Assembly (NCBI GenBank): GCA_010094045.1
Contig: ML986638.1
Location: 1 to 64,000, forward strand
Source of the DNA: Lojkania enalia
Taxonomy: Eukaryota > Ascomycota > Dothideomycetes > Pleosporales
DNA length: 64,000 nt
Reading direction: 5' to 3'
This document shows positions 22,942-36,518 of the stretch, piece by piece (position 1 is the first letter of the stretch; the number at the start of each line of letters is the position of its first letter). The position numbers and the translations under genes are program-made. The notes beneath the pieces were generated by a model. That model saw only the letters and a program-made list of their open reading frames with translations, had not been told where the DNA came from and did no database searches.

Positions 22942-25300
22942 ATGCCTGGACCCATAGCAGCCGCTCGCCCTCGCGTCGAGCGCCTGGGATCGCTTAAGAG
23001 CCCGCAACCGCCCTTGTCGACGACCTCCTCGGCGCGGTCGAGTCCCACCCCGCCCGCAGCACCGCCCAAGCCAAAGGAGCCGATTAAACGATGCTGCGAT
23101 GATCCGAATATCAGCGAGGAGGACGGTTCTATGATGTGCTACAATTGCGGTCAGGTGCTGCAGGAGAGCGAAATCGTGGCCGATGTCACGTTTGGGGAAA
23201 CAGCTTCCGGTGCGGCAATGGTCCAAGGCGGCTTCGTCGGGGACGGACAGCGCCATGCGAATACCATGGGAGGAACGACACGCGGCCTTGGTGGCGCAAC
23301 GAGTAGAGAGCAGACGGAATTCAGAGGTCAGCGCCCATGTCCTATACTCAATTGACAGGCCGCTAACCTCCATCGTAGGACGCGACGAGATCCGGAAGCT
23401 CTGCGCATCCCTCAACCTTTCCCAGATGATAGAAGAACAAGCAATGTCTTTTTACAAGTTGCTTATCCCTCACAGCTTCACCATAGGCCGTCGAGTTCGC
23501 ACTGTCGCTGCTATCACCATTTATCTTGCATGTAGACGTCGACCGCAGAACACGCTTTTGCTCATGGACCTGGCCGAGAAGATTCACGTAGATGTCTGGA
23601 CACTCGGCGGCACTTATAGGGCAGCTCTGAAAGCGTTAATGATTGATGATCCAGCCATTTACGACTCCCAAACCGTTCAAGAGATAGAGCCGTTGATGTT
23701 GAAATTTTGTCTCAAGCTCGAGTTCCACGAAGCATCGCATAGGGTTGCAGAAGACGCGGTTCGCATCTTAAAACGCATGAGGAGGGACTGGATGGTGCAG
23801 GGCCGCCAACCCGCCGGACTCTGTGGTGCATGCATTATTCTAGCAGCACGTATGAACAACTTCCGACGGACAGTACGGGAAGTCGTGTATGTTGTCAGAG
23901 TGGCAGATTCCACCATAAATCAACGTCTGTACGAGTTCAAGCGGATACCAGCATCAAATTTGACAGTCCAGCAATTCCGTGACATCGGCCATCTACTAAA
24001 AGTCAAGGACACTACCGAACCCCCGGCAATATATAAGCGCAGGGAGAAGGAAGAACGGAAGCGCAAGAGGTCCGAGCGAGCTACTACTGAAGTTACTCCC
24101 GGAGCGAAAGCTAGTACTCCCACTGAAGTTGTCCAAGGTGAGGAGCTACCTACAGGGTCGAGTGAAGCTCCCCAAAAGCAAAAGCAAAAGCAACAACCGG
24201 CCAGAAAGAAGCGCAAAGTCGCCAATGGCAAGGCTGTACCTTCTTCCGAAGCTACTCCTTCAGAAACTCCACCAGCTAGCGAGCCTCGACGCGACGCAGA
24301 GGGCTTCATCATACCTGACCTACCTAACGAAAGTACTCTGTCGGACGCCGAGTATATCGAGGATACCGAAGATGCTGCAGATTCTGATTATAATGCGGCA
24401 ATTGGTGCAGACGAGACACTACCGCTACCAATAGGAGCAGATGATGCGGTTCCAGTCCCCAAGAGACGTGGTCGACCACCGAAGAAGAATGAGCCAATTG
24501 TCATTCCCGAAGAAGATTTAGAGATTGAGGCTGAAATTGAAGCCGAACTTCAGAGCACTATTGATGATTATACCCGTACTCAAGAATTCTTTGAGGAAAT
24601 GGCGTCCAACGAAAACCATTCAAGGTGGCTACAGGTAGATGGTATCGTTCGAAATCTTTTGCAAAAGCATATGCCAGACAACGGCGTATCCACTGCGCCA
24701 GATATTGACGAGGAGGAATTCGCCGATGACGAAGAAGTTATGAACTGTAGACTGTCGCCTGAAGAAATTGCAATCAAGGAGCGCCTATGGGTGACCCAGA
24801 ACGAAGAGTGGCTCCGCGAGAAACAAGCCAGGGACCTCGAGAAGAAACTCGAGGAAGCAAGTGGCAAGGCAAAGAAGCCAAAGCAACGTCGTAAACATCA
24901 CCAAATGGGTGACGGCAGTGTCCTCGAAGGGCGACCGGCGGCAAGTCCGAGGGAAGCGGTGGAAAAGATGCTCAAGAAACGAGCGAAGCATTTTAGCTCC
25001 CACATCAACTACGACGCGCTGAATGAGCTCTTTCCAGATGCTAAGAACAAAGGCCGGAGTGAGGGGAATGCGCCGGAAGAGGAGGTTGTTGATGAAGGAA
25101 ATGCTCCGCCTACTACGCCTGCCGTCCAGGCAGGGACTGCGGAGGTTGTTGAGGAGATCGAGGAAGGCGATGAAGACTATTACCAGGAGGAAGAGGGCGG
25201 TTATGATCAGGGAGGATATAATGAGGACGGGGAATTTGAGGATCCGAGACAGTATATGGACGATGATTATTACAACGATGAGCAGAATTACGACTTCTAA
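22942..25300 (+). CDS. BRF1: RNA polymerase III initiation factor TFIIIB subunit Brf1
   Basis: This TFIIB-related factor recruits RNA polymerase III to tRNA and 5S genes together with TBP and Bdp1. Two exons, 22942..23326 and 23379..25300, give 768 residues. A Pro/Ser-rich leader precedes a zinc ribbon (cysteine pairs CC and CYNCG, about residues 50-75). Two cyclin folds follow (about 145-360; motifs FTIGRRVRTVAAITIYLACRR split over two stretches and AGLCGACIILAARM). The C-terminal Brf1 homology block contains LSPEEIAIKERLWVTQNEEW and RAKHFSSHINYDALNELFPDA, which binds TBP in known family members. The tail is acidic and tyrosine-rich. The splice joins EFRG to RDEIRKLCASL. Confidence 0.95.
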
Positions 25301-26259
25301 GATGGCTCGCTGGCTTGCAAAAGTCAGCTTTGTAATTTTAAAGGAGTATGATTCAGGGCTTTCCGATCTCTTTTCTTGGATTGCGTCTTGGGTTTAGGGC
25401 TGGTGTTTCCTTTTCGAAAGGTTGAGGCACTCGGCACAAGACTAAAGACCATGAGATCTTCTTACGAAAAGATCGAAGCCGGTGTTGTTTCTTTTTCCCT
25501 TCCTTTTTGGTCCTTCCAAAGAGAGAGATGCGCGGGCGTCATTTTGTGACAACTTTTTTTTTTTCAGCATAGATTCGGCGTTTAGCATGTTATACCCACT
25601 GAAAAAAAATTTTTTTTTTTTTTTTTTTTTTGGGCCTTGTGCACTGCACGGAAAGCGAGTCTAGGTATTTAATGTTTCCGAGCTCTTATAATATGTATAT
25701 AGACCGAATCGGAGAGGTTTTTATCCGATGAAATTATTCTGTTGTGGTAGTTCTAGATGTGTGTATATTCTAGGCATTCACGGTATTAGGTTTACGAATA
25801 GAGGAACATTAGCAGCGATTTAATATATATTGCTCCTCTGTGCAGAGAGGAAGAGGAAAGAAATTGTCTCTCAATTTCTGATGTGATGATGCGAGATGAC
25901 GTGCTCTATGCTAGTAGATTGATAGATGGACAAGTAGACAGGGTATGTGCATTGGAGATGCGCACTTGGGAAAGGTAGCACGATGGAGTTGGAATGACTC
26001 GCCGAGTAGACAGATAGAAGTCATAGTATGATTATGCAAAGACCTCCCGACACCGATCCCGATCCCAGATCCAGAATATCGCAGTCCAGCTTTTTGAACG
26101 CCAGGTGCGACAGGCTGCTTCTCTTCCCATCTCGTTGTCTTTTATCGTGTCTCACACTCGTCTTTCCGCGCGGAAATGTCACTACCGCGCAGCTAAGTTA
26201 CACAAATACTGGCCCCCACCTCCTCAATGATCCCTCAGACCTCAATCTCCATTCCGCAT
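25301..26259. other. convergent intergenic region, BRF1 / PHD protein 3' ends
   Basis: Both flanking genes end here. The stretch is AT-rich and contains an A8T22 tract at 25602-25631 and a shorter T run near 25555. No credible ORF. It likely holds both 3' UTRs and terminators. Confidence 0.6.
25602..25631. repeat. A8T22 tract
   Basis: Eight A are followed directly by 22 T, about 300 bp downstream of the BRF1 stop codon. It could form a short hairpin in RNA. Confidence 0.9.
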
Positions 26260-27937
26260 TCAAAGCACCGTACTATCGGCGCCGACCCCGGTCCCATCAC
26301 CCCTCCACCCATGGCTAAACACCTCAAAGTTATCATCAACCAGCCACTGTAGGTCCTCGCTCTCCGGCCGTAGCGTGCGGGCCAGCCCATTGCCGGCCTT
26401 CGGATAGTGCGCCGGCGGATCGGTGTCATAGCCATCGGAGTAGGTGTCTAGGGTATCTAGGGCTGGGGGCTGTATATTTGTGTTAGTGATATTGTTGTTA
26501 TTGTTGATCGTGTTTGTGGTGTTTGGTTTGGATTGGGGTTGGGAGTTGGGGGGGTTGGAGGAGGGGTTAGTTGTGAAAGTAGAATGCTGGTGCGAGCGGC
26601 GGATTTCGCCAAGGAGTTGGGCTTCTGCGGGGTCCATATCTGAGGAGTCGGTTGTGATGTGTTGGGAGCGTGGGGTGCCGGTGGTGGAATTTATGCCGTT
26701 GGGTGGGGAGGTTACTTGTTGTGCGGTGGATGCGAGTTGGGGTTGGCGGGTGGATAGCACTGCTGGTTGGGATATCGTCATTGGTATGTTTTCTGGAAGT
26801 AGGTCGCGAACATTTGGTGGGAAGATGGGGAGTTCTGGGTGTCGGATTGTGGCGTGGAGGAGAAGGGGGATGAGACGGGCTTGTGGGAGGGTCGAGAGGT
26901 ATGCTCGTTTCTGGAAGGAGTTAGATGGAAGGCAGAAGGGCATGTGGGAATCTGAGAACTGACCTGTTCTATTGTTAGGCCCTCGCCGGTGGTCAGGCCT
27001 TGTGTACCCTCGATGACGCTCCGCTTCGATCGCTCACATGGTCCGCAAAGCCATTCCTTTTCCAATACGGTCACCACTTCATTTTCAATCGGCGGATTGT
27101 GACAGTATTGGTGATATGCCGTGCTACAAACATCGCAGAAAACAATGCGGTTGTTGCCCGGATCAGTGCCACGATGACAGACTTTACACTGTGCCAGTAG
27201 AATCGTCTTGGTGGATCTCCGTCGCTTGACGCCAGGCGCTGGTTCTGGGAGCGTTGGTACGAAGGTGACGGGCTTATTTACGCTGCGACCTGACTTGGTT
27301 CTCGTGGGTAGAGGCGTGTAGGAAGACGAGATATCCGAATCGTTCTACGACGGCATTAGTAGAGGCGTTCTTTCAACTCAAGCTCATGTCCGCAACTCAC
27401 ATCGCTTTCCATACTATCAGCCCTCTTCCTCTTCCCACCTCTACTACCACCTCTTCCCCTCCCGCGTCCTCTACCAGAACCCCGCGCAGACGATGGTGTT
27501 GCAGCAGTGGTTGGTGACGGTGTCGCGCCCGATATCTCCGTCTTCAGCGCGCTCGGCGTAGCCCTCACTCCACTACGCCCGCCTCTCCTTCCAGAGTTCG
27601 CGATCGGGGGTGGTGTGGGCAGCTTGTCGCTCGTAACATAACTCTGTAAAACTTCGGCCTTCTTGGCCTCGAAGGCGGGGGTCCCTGCTGCATTCCCAGC
27701 ATTAGCTCGTAGTCGCTCCAGAATCTCTGTTGTGGAGGCAGAAAACTGCGAGAAGTGTGGTGCAGCACCGTTCTGGGACGAGAAGGCGGGGGACTGCAAA
27801 GAAATGCTTGTGGGCACCGAGATTGGCCTCGTCGACGATGGCGGAGTTGAGCCGCCGAGCTGGGTTGCGCTATTCATAGGGATTGACGGGCGATTGGTCG
27901 CGGCTGGTTGGTCGGCTTGGGCTTTGGCCGAAGCCAT
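26260..27937 (-). CDS. PHD-finger protein (chromatin reader candidate)
   Basis: Three exons fit by phase: 27937..27401, 27344..26964 and 26910..26260, giving 522 residues. The N-terminal third is Ser/Thr/Pro-rich, with an Arg/Gly tract (RGRGRGRGGSRGGKRKR) that suggests RNA or DNA contact and nuclear location. The middle exon carries a complete C4HC3 PHD finger: CKVC, then CDVC, the H of AYHQYC, and the final CGPC pair. The third exon starts KRAYLSTLPQARL and contains a conserved-looking region (HPELPIFPPN) before a low-complexity Asn/Thr stretch. The C-terminal block includes TYSDGYDTDPPAHYPKAGNG. PHD fingers commonly read histone H3 tails. I cannot tie this protein to a named complex. Confidence 0.88.
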
Positions 27938-28320
27938 TGTGCGCAGTGGGTGCTTGCGACTCTTCGTTATGGAAGCGAGTGTCTATCGAGGGCTCATGGA
28001 GCGACGCTGATCGGCAACGAGGATTGATATCGCGAAGTCTGGAGCTGTCGCCGCTTCGTTTGGCAGCTCGCTGGTCCGTGCACATACGATTGGCTGACGC
28101 GGCCAATAAGACCATAGGAAGGGACGACGCTGCGCCGGCATATCAGCCTCCCGCGTTTTAAGTTTGTAGCCGATGGTTTTTGGTTCTTGTACTTGAAAAT
28201 TCTAAGTAGAACAGAGATATAATTGTCCGGCTCCATTGAATCATATTTGGGACAGCTATTTGGGACGTTGAAGGGAAACCAGGTTCACGTAAAATGATGT
28301 CTGTTCCCTATCTAAGCATG
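27938..28320. other. intergenic between PHD-finger gene and CoA-transferase gene
   Basis: Both neighbours are on the minus strand. The stretch holds the promoter and leader of the PHD gene and the 3' end of the CoA-transferase gene. No further gene seen. Confidence 0.55.
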
Positions 28321-30331
28321 CTATGCTACCACGCCTTCGGAGCGAAGATTGTCAATATCCTCTTCGCTCATTCCTATTGTATCCTTCAGTATTTCATCTG
28401 TGTGCTGACCAAGTGTTGGTGGTGGTGTCCGAATACCAGGCGTCGAAACTGAATATTTGATGGGAGTGTTCACTAACTTCATGGGACCGCAGGTGGGGTG
28501 GTCGACTTCTTGCACCATTTTTCGAGCAAGCACTATAGGCAGGAGTCAACTGCAAGCTCATTAAGTAATAGAGGATGCATACCATGCTCGTGCTTCAGGG
28601 TCGTTTGGATATCATTGATTGCAGCATAAGCTATTCTTGATCAGCTACGCGTTGGCAGGTTAGACAACACAAAGCCACTTACGCATCCCGCAGCCCTCTA
28701 GAATCTCAAGCCATTCGTGTGTGGTCTTTTTACGCGTCTCATTTTCGATGAGCTGTTCCAGGACATCCCGGTTCTTGACTCTTTGAGCGTTCGTCTTGAA
28801 CCTCTCATCAATGATCCATTCCTGCTTCCCAACTTTGGTGCAGAGGATACCATAAAGTCGGTCATTCCCCCCTCCCAAGAGGATATCACCATCAGACGTC
28901 TTAAATGCTTTATATGGTACAATCGAAGCTTCATAGCGTCAGCGGGGGTTCCACACTAATTAGATCTAGCTGTTGTCGATAACATATGAACAGGTGGGTG
29001 TAAGAGAGCCAGAACAAGAGACAATATTATGTCTACACGAGCACTCTTTCTTACATGTTGAATCAGATGGGAATTGCTCCGGAGATAGGAATCAAAGGAA
29101 AGCATTCTGGGGGACGGGAATTCTAAAGAATCTAGAAAGGATGATAGACTCACGGTGTGATGTACCCCATCGTCCAGAGTCCTTTTCCCCACTTATTAAT
29201 GCCGAGCTTGCAATGTTGGCGAGAGTGGCCACCTGGCAATCGCTAAGGGAGGCATCGATATGCTGCCCTTTGCCAGACTTGATTCGACCCAGCAATGCCG
29301 CTATGATAGCATTTGATGTGTATAGCCCTGTCGTGAGATCGGTTACTGCAACACCAACTTTTACTGGTGGACCGTTTCTCTCGCCAGTAATATGCATCAA
29401 TCCCAATTCCCTGTGAAAGTTAGTACACTTTAGAGTTGAGGTGTTCGGAAGCATACGCTTCTACCATCACATCATAACCTGCCCGATCCCTATACGGACC
29501 TGTTTGCCCGTAACCTGTAATACTCGCGTATATCAAGGAAGGATTGATATTGGATACTGTCTCATAGTCCATAGCATACTTTGCGAGTGATCCTGGTAGG
29601 TAATTTTCTACAAGGACATCACATTCCCTCACTAACCGATGGAGGATGTCGACTCCAGCAGGGTGTGCAAATGATAGGCCTACCGATTTTTTGTTGCGGT
29701 TCACCTGAAAACGTTAGACTCAGGCACAAAAAGCAGGAATAGTCCTACAGCAAGATAATAAGCGCTCTCCCCAGGTCCAGTTGTATGCTTTCCCAGTGTT
29801 GGTTTCGCGTATGGCGGTCCCCAAGCGCGGGTATCGTCTATCTCCAAAGACATTGATTAGATTTAATTCATATAGGATAGGTAAGTCGATAAATACTGCA
29901 ACAAATCTAGTAGTGATAACATAAGGTATCTAAAACAAGAATACCTTACCTCCTCTAATTGGGTGTTCTATCTTGATAACATCCGCACTGCCATCCCGTC
30001 ACCTAGCATTCTTCAAAAGCGCCAACCTTGGAGGAGGCGGTTCATACAGGGTCTTCCATCGCGTACCCGAGATCGCCCAGTATCTGCGTGCAGTAGGGCT
30101 GAATCACTGTCAGAAGCTATTTAGACGCTTCTGTAATGTTCTACTCACCCCAGCGAGTACTCTTGTCATATCCAGGACTTTAATTCCAGCCAAAGGCAAT
30201 GTACTCGTATCGCAGCTTGCTTCTGTAGTCACGAAGCTTCTCCGTGATCCGCTGACCGGCCAATTGGACCTATATGAATGAACATGTCTATTCAATGCTT
30301 TTAAAGATGACCTGAATGCTTTCGCTGCCAT
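28321..30331 (-). CDS. family III CoA-transferase, mitochondrial (SUGCT / CaiB-BaiF type)
   Basis: The enzyme moves CoA between carboxylic acids. The closest type by eye is succinate-hydroxymethylglutarate CoA-transferase. About nine short exons are joined by canonical introns. Checkable joins include VLAG|PYCTQILGDLG|ADVIKIEHP, GESAYYLA|VNRNKKSVG and WGTSH|PSIVPYKAFK. The basic N-terminus (MAAKAFRSSLKALNRHVHS), free of acidic residues, looks like a mitochondrial presequence. The family Asp nucleophile is expected in VAVTDLTTGLYT. GYGQTGPYRDRAGYDVMVEA and DILLGGGNDRLYG are further family blocks. The C-terminus ends PPPTLGQHTDEIL plus about 20 residues. An ATG at 30331 is preferred over a farther upstream start because it begins the presequence. 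The gene is divergent from riboflavin synthase at very short distance. Confidence 0.9.
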
Positions 30332-30472
30332 ATTTTGCCTTGAAGTCCGTTCTTGCCGGATTGTTGTGTGAGGTATATCGAAAGTGAGCAGCCCCGCGTT
30401 TATTCCGAGCTTTGAAACCGAGGCATCCCACTTCGCAATTCCGAACCCCAATCAACAAACGTCATCACTATC
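30332..30472. promoter_or_regulatory. compact 141-bp divergent promoter
   Basis: Only 141 bp separate the CoA-transferase start codon (minus) from the riboflavin synthase start codon (plus). Both promoters and leaders must sit here or overlap the opposite gene. Confidence 0.75.
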
Positions 30473-31284
30473 ATGTTTACCGGTCTTGTTGAAAAAATCG
30501 GGAGTAAGACTCCTCATAGTTCTCATCTATATGCGACTTAGCTGATGATGGCTTAGCTGTTGCAGCACTCGAGGAGCTTGACCAGACCTCCACAGGAGGA
30601 GGGGGGACCTCGTTAACAATCGCTAACGCGCAAGAAATACTAGGGGATGCCCATTTGGGTGACAGCATCAGCGTGAATGGTAAGCTCGCGAACGCAGATC
30701 CTCATCGCCATCCTGACTCTGTCACAGGGACATGTCTTACAATAACCGAATTTGACAAGTCATCGTTCAAGGTCGGCGTCGCCCCGGAGACGCTCCGGCG
30801 TACCAACCTAGGATCTCTCAGGAAAGGCTCACACGTCAACCTCGAGCGTGCTGTTTCCGCTGGTACACGCATGGGCGGACACTTTGTCCAGGGCCATGTT
30901 GACACAATAGCTTCAGTTCAATCAATCATACCCGATGGCAACGCCCTAACGTTCCGCTTCAAGCCGCGCGACCCCAGCCTTCTTAGATATATTGTGGAAA
31001 AAGGATATATAACAATCGATGGAGCAAGCTTGACTGTGACTAAGGTGCAAGACGGTCTAGACGGTTGGTGGGAGGTCATGCTAATTGCATACACTCAAGA
31101 AAAGGTGGTGACAGCGAACAAGAAGCCCGGCGAAGATGTCAATGTTGAGGTAGATCAAGTTGGAAAGTACGTAGAGAAGAGCGTAGCGGCATATTTTGAG
31201 GGTGCATCGAACGGGGAGTCTGTCATCCTCGAAAAGATGGTATCCAAGCTTGTCGACGAGAGACTGAAGGCTCTAGGCAAATAG
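30473..31284 (+). CDS. RIB5: riboflavin synthase alpha subunit
   Basis: The enzyme dismutates two 6,7-dimethyl-8-ribityllumazine molecules to riboflavin, the last step of vitamin B2 synthesis. Three exons, 30473..30503, 30557..30679 and 30728..31284, give 236 residues, the usual length. The N-terminal family hallmark MFTGLVEKIG is encoded by the 31-nt first exon. Each of the two lumazine-binding barrels is visible: GDSISVNGTCLTITEF with GGHFVQGHVD, and a second with DGASLTVTKV. The second intron is only 48 nt and keeps the frame open, so a naive reading would insert 16 residues after SVNG. Removing it restores the VNGTCLTI motif. The C-terminal KYVEKSVAAYFEG is also typical. Confidence 0.95.
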
Positions 31285-32562
31285 GATACCAACGCCTCTG
31301 CGAAACCTATCCTGAGAATTTCAAGTGTTTCGAACTTAGGATGCAAGATCTTGCATGGAACTCCACTACAGCGCGACCAAAATCTACTTCACACCTCTCC
31401 ATCTAATGAACTTACCGCCGACTTCTTTCGACCTACTTCGTAGACAATGATGCTACTATTGCGGTCCCTTGGTTGAAGGATCGCACGAACTTTGATCATA
31501 TCGACCTGTAGGTGACGAGGGGCTAAAAATGAGCCTGAAACATGTCCACAGATAGCGCTTCTTAATGTGCATGTGCGCTTTGAGTTGACGCCTAGGCGAT
31601 AATGAGGGAGGCCGTGTGACGACCGCTGTGGCAATGGAAAGTAAGGCGTAATTTCATGGAATGCTACCAATATATAAGTCCTTTAGCTAGGTCGCTTCTG
31701 CCCTTCATTACATCTCATCACACCAGTACCTAGAAGTACTCGTGCTTACCGTTGGCATGCACTCTGCTCCCTGATAACCGGATATTGTTGCCTGGAAGAG
31801 TGCATAATGCGCCCAATCCTCATCCTCCCGACTAGGTACTGTTGATTGGTGTGGAAATATTCGTTTGACGCTTCCTAAATCACCCCTAAAAGTTTGATGA
31901 GTTGTCTTTGAATGCTTACCATCTAAAATCACTGGATATTACCGTGCCAGCGTGGTTAGGCAGAAGCTCTTAGCATCAGCTCCACTTCAAGAAAGTGCAC
32001 GGCACGGTCGACAGTACAGAAGACGAAGCACGACTCCACACTGAATGCATCAGGTAGTCCATTGTAAGCCAAGCTTTTCAAATAGTGTGTATGCAATAGG
32101 TCGGCAGATGCCGCGACTGTGCCACAGTAGTATTTCTCTGATGAGCTTCCAAATTTGCTCGCACTTGCGACGGGCGGCTAGGATCGCATCTCGAGTCTCT
32201 AATTACAGTGTCAACGAAACGCGACCGAATGTCATTCAGATCAATGCCAATGGGTAGTCGAAATTTCAAAGTTTGGGGGCCAAATGGTATAGCGCAGTCA
32301 TGGAAGAGAGGGACATGTACGGCCACGGCTAAGCTGCATATTTATAAGTGGTTTTTGTCGGCATAATCTATTAGTTTCCTGCCCGTCGCCTGCTGGAACA
32401 CGTCAAGCCCGCCGGTCTCATGTAACACATCGCCGGTTCACCAGACGCTCTTTTTTTCAGCCTCGTCGCTAACCGTCTCTCTATCCTTCTTCCTTCTACT
32501 AAAATATGCGTGCGGCGTCGCCCTTTCACTCCGGCTGAAGATTTCCCGTCACGCGCTCCGCG
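31285..32562. other. intergenic, about 1.3 kb
   Basis: This lies between riboflavin synthase and the poly-proline gene. Short ORFs on both strands lack recognisable features. A pyrimidine-rich stretch at about 32449-32500, with a T7 run, looks like the core promoter or leader of the downstream gene. Confidence 0.55.
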
Positions 32563-34641
32563 ATGGATTGGAGACTGCTAGATTACGCAAAAGAAGCCGA
32601 AGATACGGCCTCTGGTCTCCATGTGTTCCTGGGCGAGATTCCACGATATGCTAAGGATATCACCGGAGACATAGCCGAATTATTCGCTATCAGCAGTGCT
32701 CTTCATCAGCTCAACGAGGGTATGGAACTGTCCCGCTATGGAAGGCATTCGGGGCAAATCTTGCGCGACCTTGATGTGGTGCTTCCAAGCCTGGGTCATA
32801 CCCTCGAAGATGTCCGCGACATGTTCAGCAGATCTAGGAAACAGAAACAGCATCCAGGGGCATTTCCAGGCACTCCCCAATACGAGGAGATCTGGGAAGA
32901 TGCCTGCACCGATTTCAAATCCGAAGGAATTGCTTTGCCCGTCCGACTTGAACTCTATCGCACATTTTTGCAGGGACTACTTGATATCTTGAAAGGGTGA
33001 GGCGCTTCAATACTATCTATTACGGTCGTTAATTTAATTCCTGCGTAGCGAACCGAGTGACGATGAAACAAGCCTCACTCGAAACCGTCTATCGAGGCTG
33101 CTGAAGAAACAGGAACCTGTAGAATCGATCTTCGATAGATTTCACATTAACCACCACGGTATGCATATTCCTAATGCTCATCTATTTCATGTTCCTGGAG
33201 TTTTATGTTTTCTTTATTCCAAGCTAGCCACTAAGCTTGAGTTTCAAAGGACCGCGAACACCGAGGCCGCATTCTCCTCAAACCTCTAGGCCAAATATCC
33301 CTCGTTTTCCAACATATCCAACATATACCCACCATGTGCCTCCCCCACCACCACCACCACCACCTCCTCCTCCGCCTCCGCCACCCCCTCGTTCCCCGAT
33401 ATATTCAAATATAGGGGACGTCCCATTTGTTCCACCACCTGTACCTGAGATTCCCCATTCCCCAACATTTTCCACGGCTTCTTCGCAGGCGTTTTCAACT
33501 TACTCCGATGGTTCGGGAAGCGGAGTGGCTCATTGGGCCTTGAAGGTGACTATAGTGATGTCTTACTATTGACAATAGCTGACTTGAGAAGATATTTGAT
33601 GGTCGTCATTCATCGACTCCTTTCCAGACTGTCGGTCAAAGGTGTGTATATTGTACAGTAGAACTTGTGAGCTTTGATTACTGACCACTTTCAGCACGAA
33701 ATGCCTTGGCAGGGACGAACCATCAGCAATCGAATTACTTGAAAGCGATGGCTTCCAGAAGGTCCTAGAATTGTAAGTAGGTATTACTGACGGTACCGAG
33801 AGGAAGCTAACTGTTTTCAGACCATTTGAAGCAACCAATGTCTGGGTCAGGCTGTACTGGAGATCTACCGACAATCGAGCGAGGATCCTTTTCTTGACAC
33901 TGGATCCTAGTGGCAATAGAATGCGATACTGTATTCCTTTAACCGGATTAAAAGTTCTACGCACCGGGTCTTGCCTGCAGCTCTGTCGCATTAATCGTCA
34001 AGACGGGCAGCTTGATCTTTGGGCGAACCTACGGTTTACGCTCTACGAAAGTAGGTTCCCTTGAACACCTATGGAGCTCAAGGCCTAATACATTTGCAGG
34101 AATGGTCTTATTCTACTGTTCTATTGTTGCTATGAAGCGCCAAGACAAAACACCCGTGGCTATCGGATTAGAGGACTTCTTCCAGCCCGGGGAACAGGAG
34201 GAATATGGCGGGTATGCATTCACTTTGTAAAATCTCCATTTTCCCCGCTAATGTGTTCTAGCGAGATACAAGACGATAGGTACTTACATGCATTCCGCAT
34301 ATTCAGAGATCGGGATTCGGGTGGGGTACGGTTCGAGGCAACTCCTCGTCGAGGACCACTCAAGACCATTCCAATTTGGACAGCATTTGTCGCTCAATAT
34401 ATTGGACACAGAGGCTGGATGAAGAGAGTTGGATATGCCACAATTCAGTTCCGAGAGCTGCACCCATATGTTTTCTGCGAGGGCTATACCCTACCTCGCG
34501 GAACGTCTGGAAAATATGAACTGACATTCACTTCGCAAGAAGGCAAGCCTCAATTCCCCCTTCCGGATTTTGGCCTATTACTAACAAATGATAGACGCAA
34601 GAGGCTTTATGGATACGTTTCACCGCATCAGAGCCTCATGA
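32563..34641 (+). CDS. fungal protein with helical N-terminus, poly-proline linker and C-terminal PH-like region; function unknown
   Basis: Exons I could place are 32563..32996, 33049..33158 and 33250..33545, then further short exons with joins KCLGRDEPSAIELL and QKVLEL|PFEATNVWVRLYW. Residues 1-145 form a helical domain (WRLLDYAKEAEDTASGLHV and later DLDVVLPSLGHTLEDVRDM). It resembles N-terminal regions of fungal NLR-like or ankyrin proteins. A 17-proline run at 33339-33389 follows. The C-terminal half alternates aromatic and charged residues (ILFLTLDPSGNRMRYCIPL) and ends in FMDTFHRIRAS, like a PH-type fold. The last intron appears to be GC-AG (34543..34594). Without it the frame would run to 34724. 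Function is not recognised. Confidence 0.8.
33339..33389 (+). repeat. poly-proline tract (17 codons)
   Basis: Seventeen consecutive proline codons lie in the third exon of the unknown-function gene. Codon choice is mixed CCA/CCT/CCC/CCG, so this is not a simple microsatellite. Confidence 0.9.
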
Positions 34642-35185
34642 CAAGGCGGAATCGAGTGCGCCGAAAATGGATTGATAACAAGGATGATGATAATGATATA
34701 TGCGAAATGACGAATTATGATTAAATGATGGAGGGTGGTCTGTATTGTGAAGATACCCCTCTCTTCGGTATAGCCTGCTTCACTTGTATACCGGGCTGTC
34801 AAGGTGGTTATCTGATTTTTCAGTTTGGAGTTGCTGTTTGCTTATAGTTAGTGGGGCGAGACTGCAAGCAATGGATATGATGGGCATGGCTGAGCGTGAA
34901 CGTGAACGTGAACCTGAGACATGAATGCGTGCATTATAGCCCATCGCAGTGCACAATCACCATGCAATATGGCATATCCGTATCGGGCAAGGTGCGGCTT
35001 CGCAGTGAATTCGGCGGGGTGGATTAGAAGCGGGCCCGTGCGAGGATACACCATAAAATAAATTTCCGGCAGGCTCGACCTGCGCAACTCGAGGCAACAG
35101 CAGTAGCAGCCGTGATCCTTTCATTCTTTCCTTTGCATTCCCTTTCCACCCATCCACCTGATAGCGCTACCTAGGCATCTCCAGC
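34642..35185. other. intergenic, promoter of HMT1
   Basis: It contains the 3' end of the upstream gene and the HMT1 promoter. Three CGTGAA units lie at 34895-34912. No ORF of interest was seen. Confidence 0.55.

Positions 35186-36518
<1,333 letters not shown>

Noticed and set aside
33278..33498. Minus-strand ORF rich in Gly or Val opposite the poly-proline tract
   Set aside because: It is the antisense shadow of the proline codons in a well-supported plus-strand exon.
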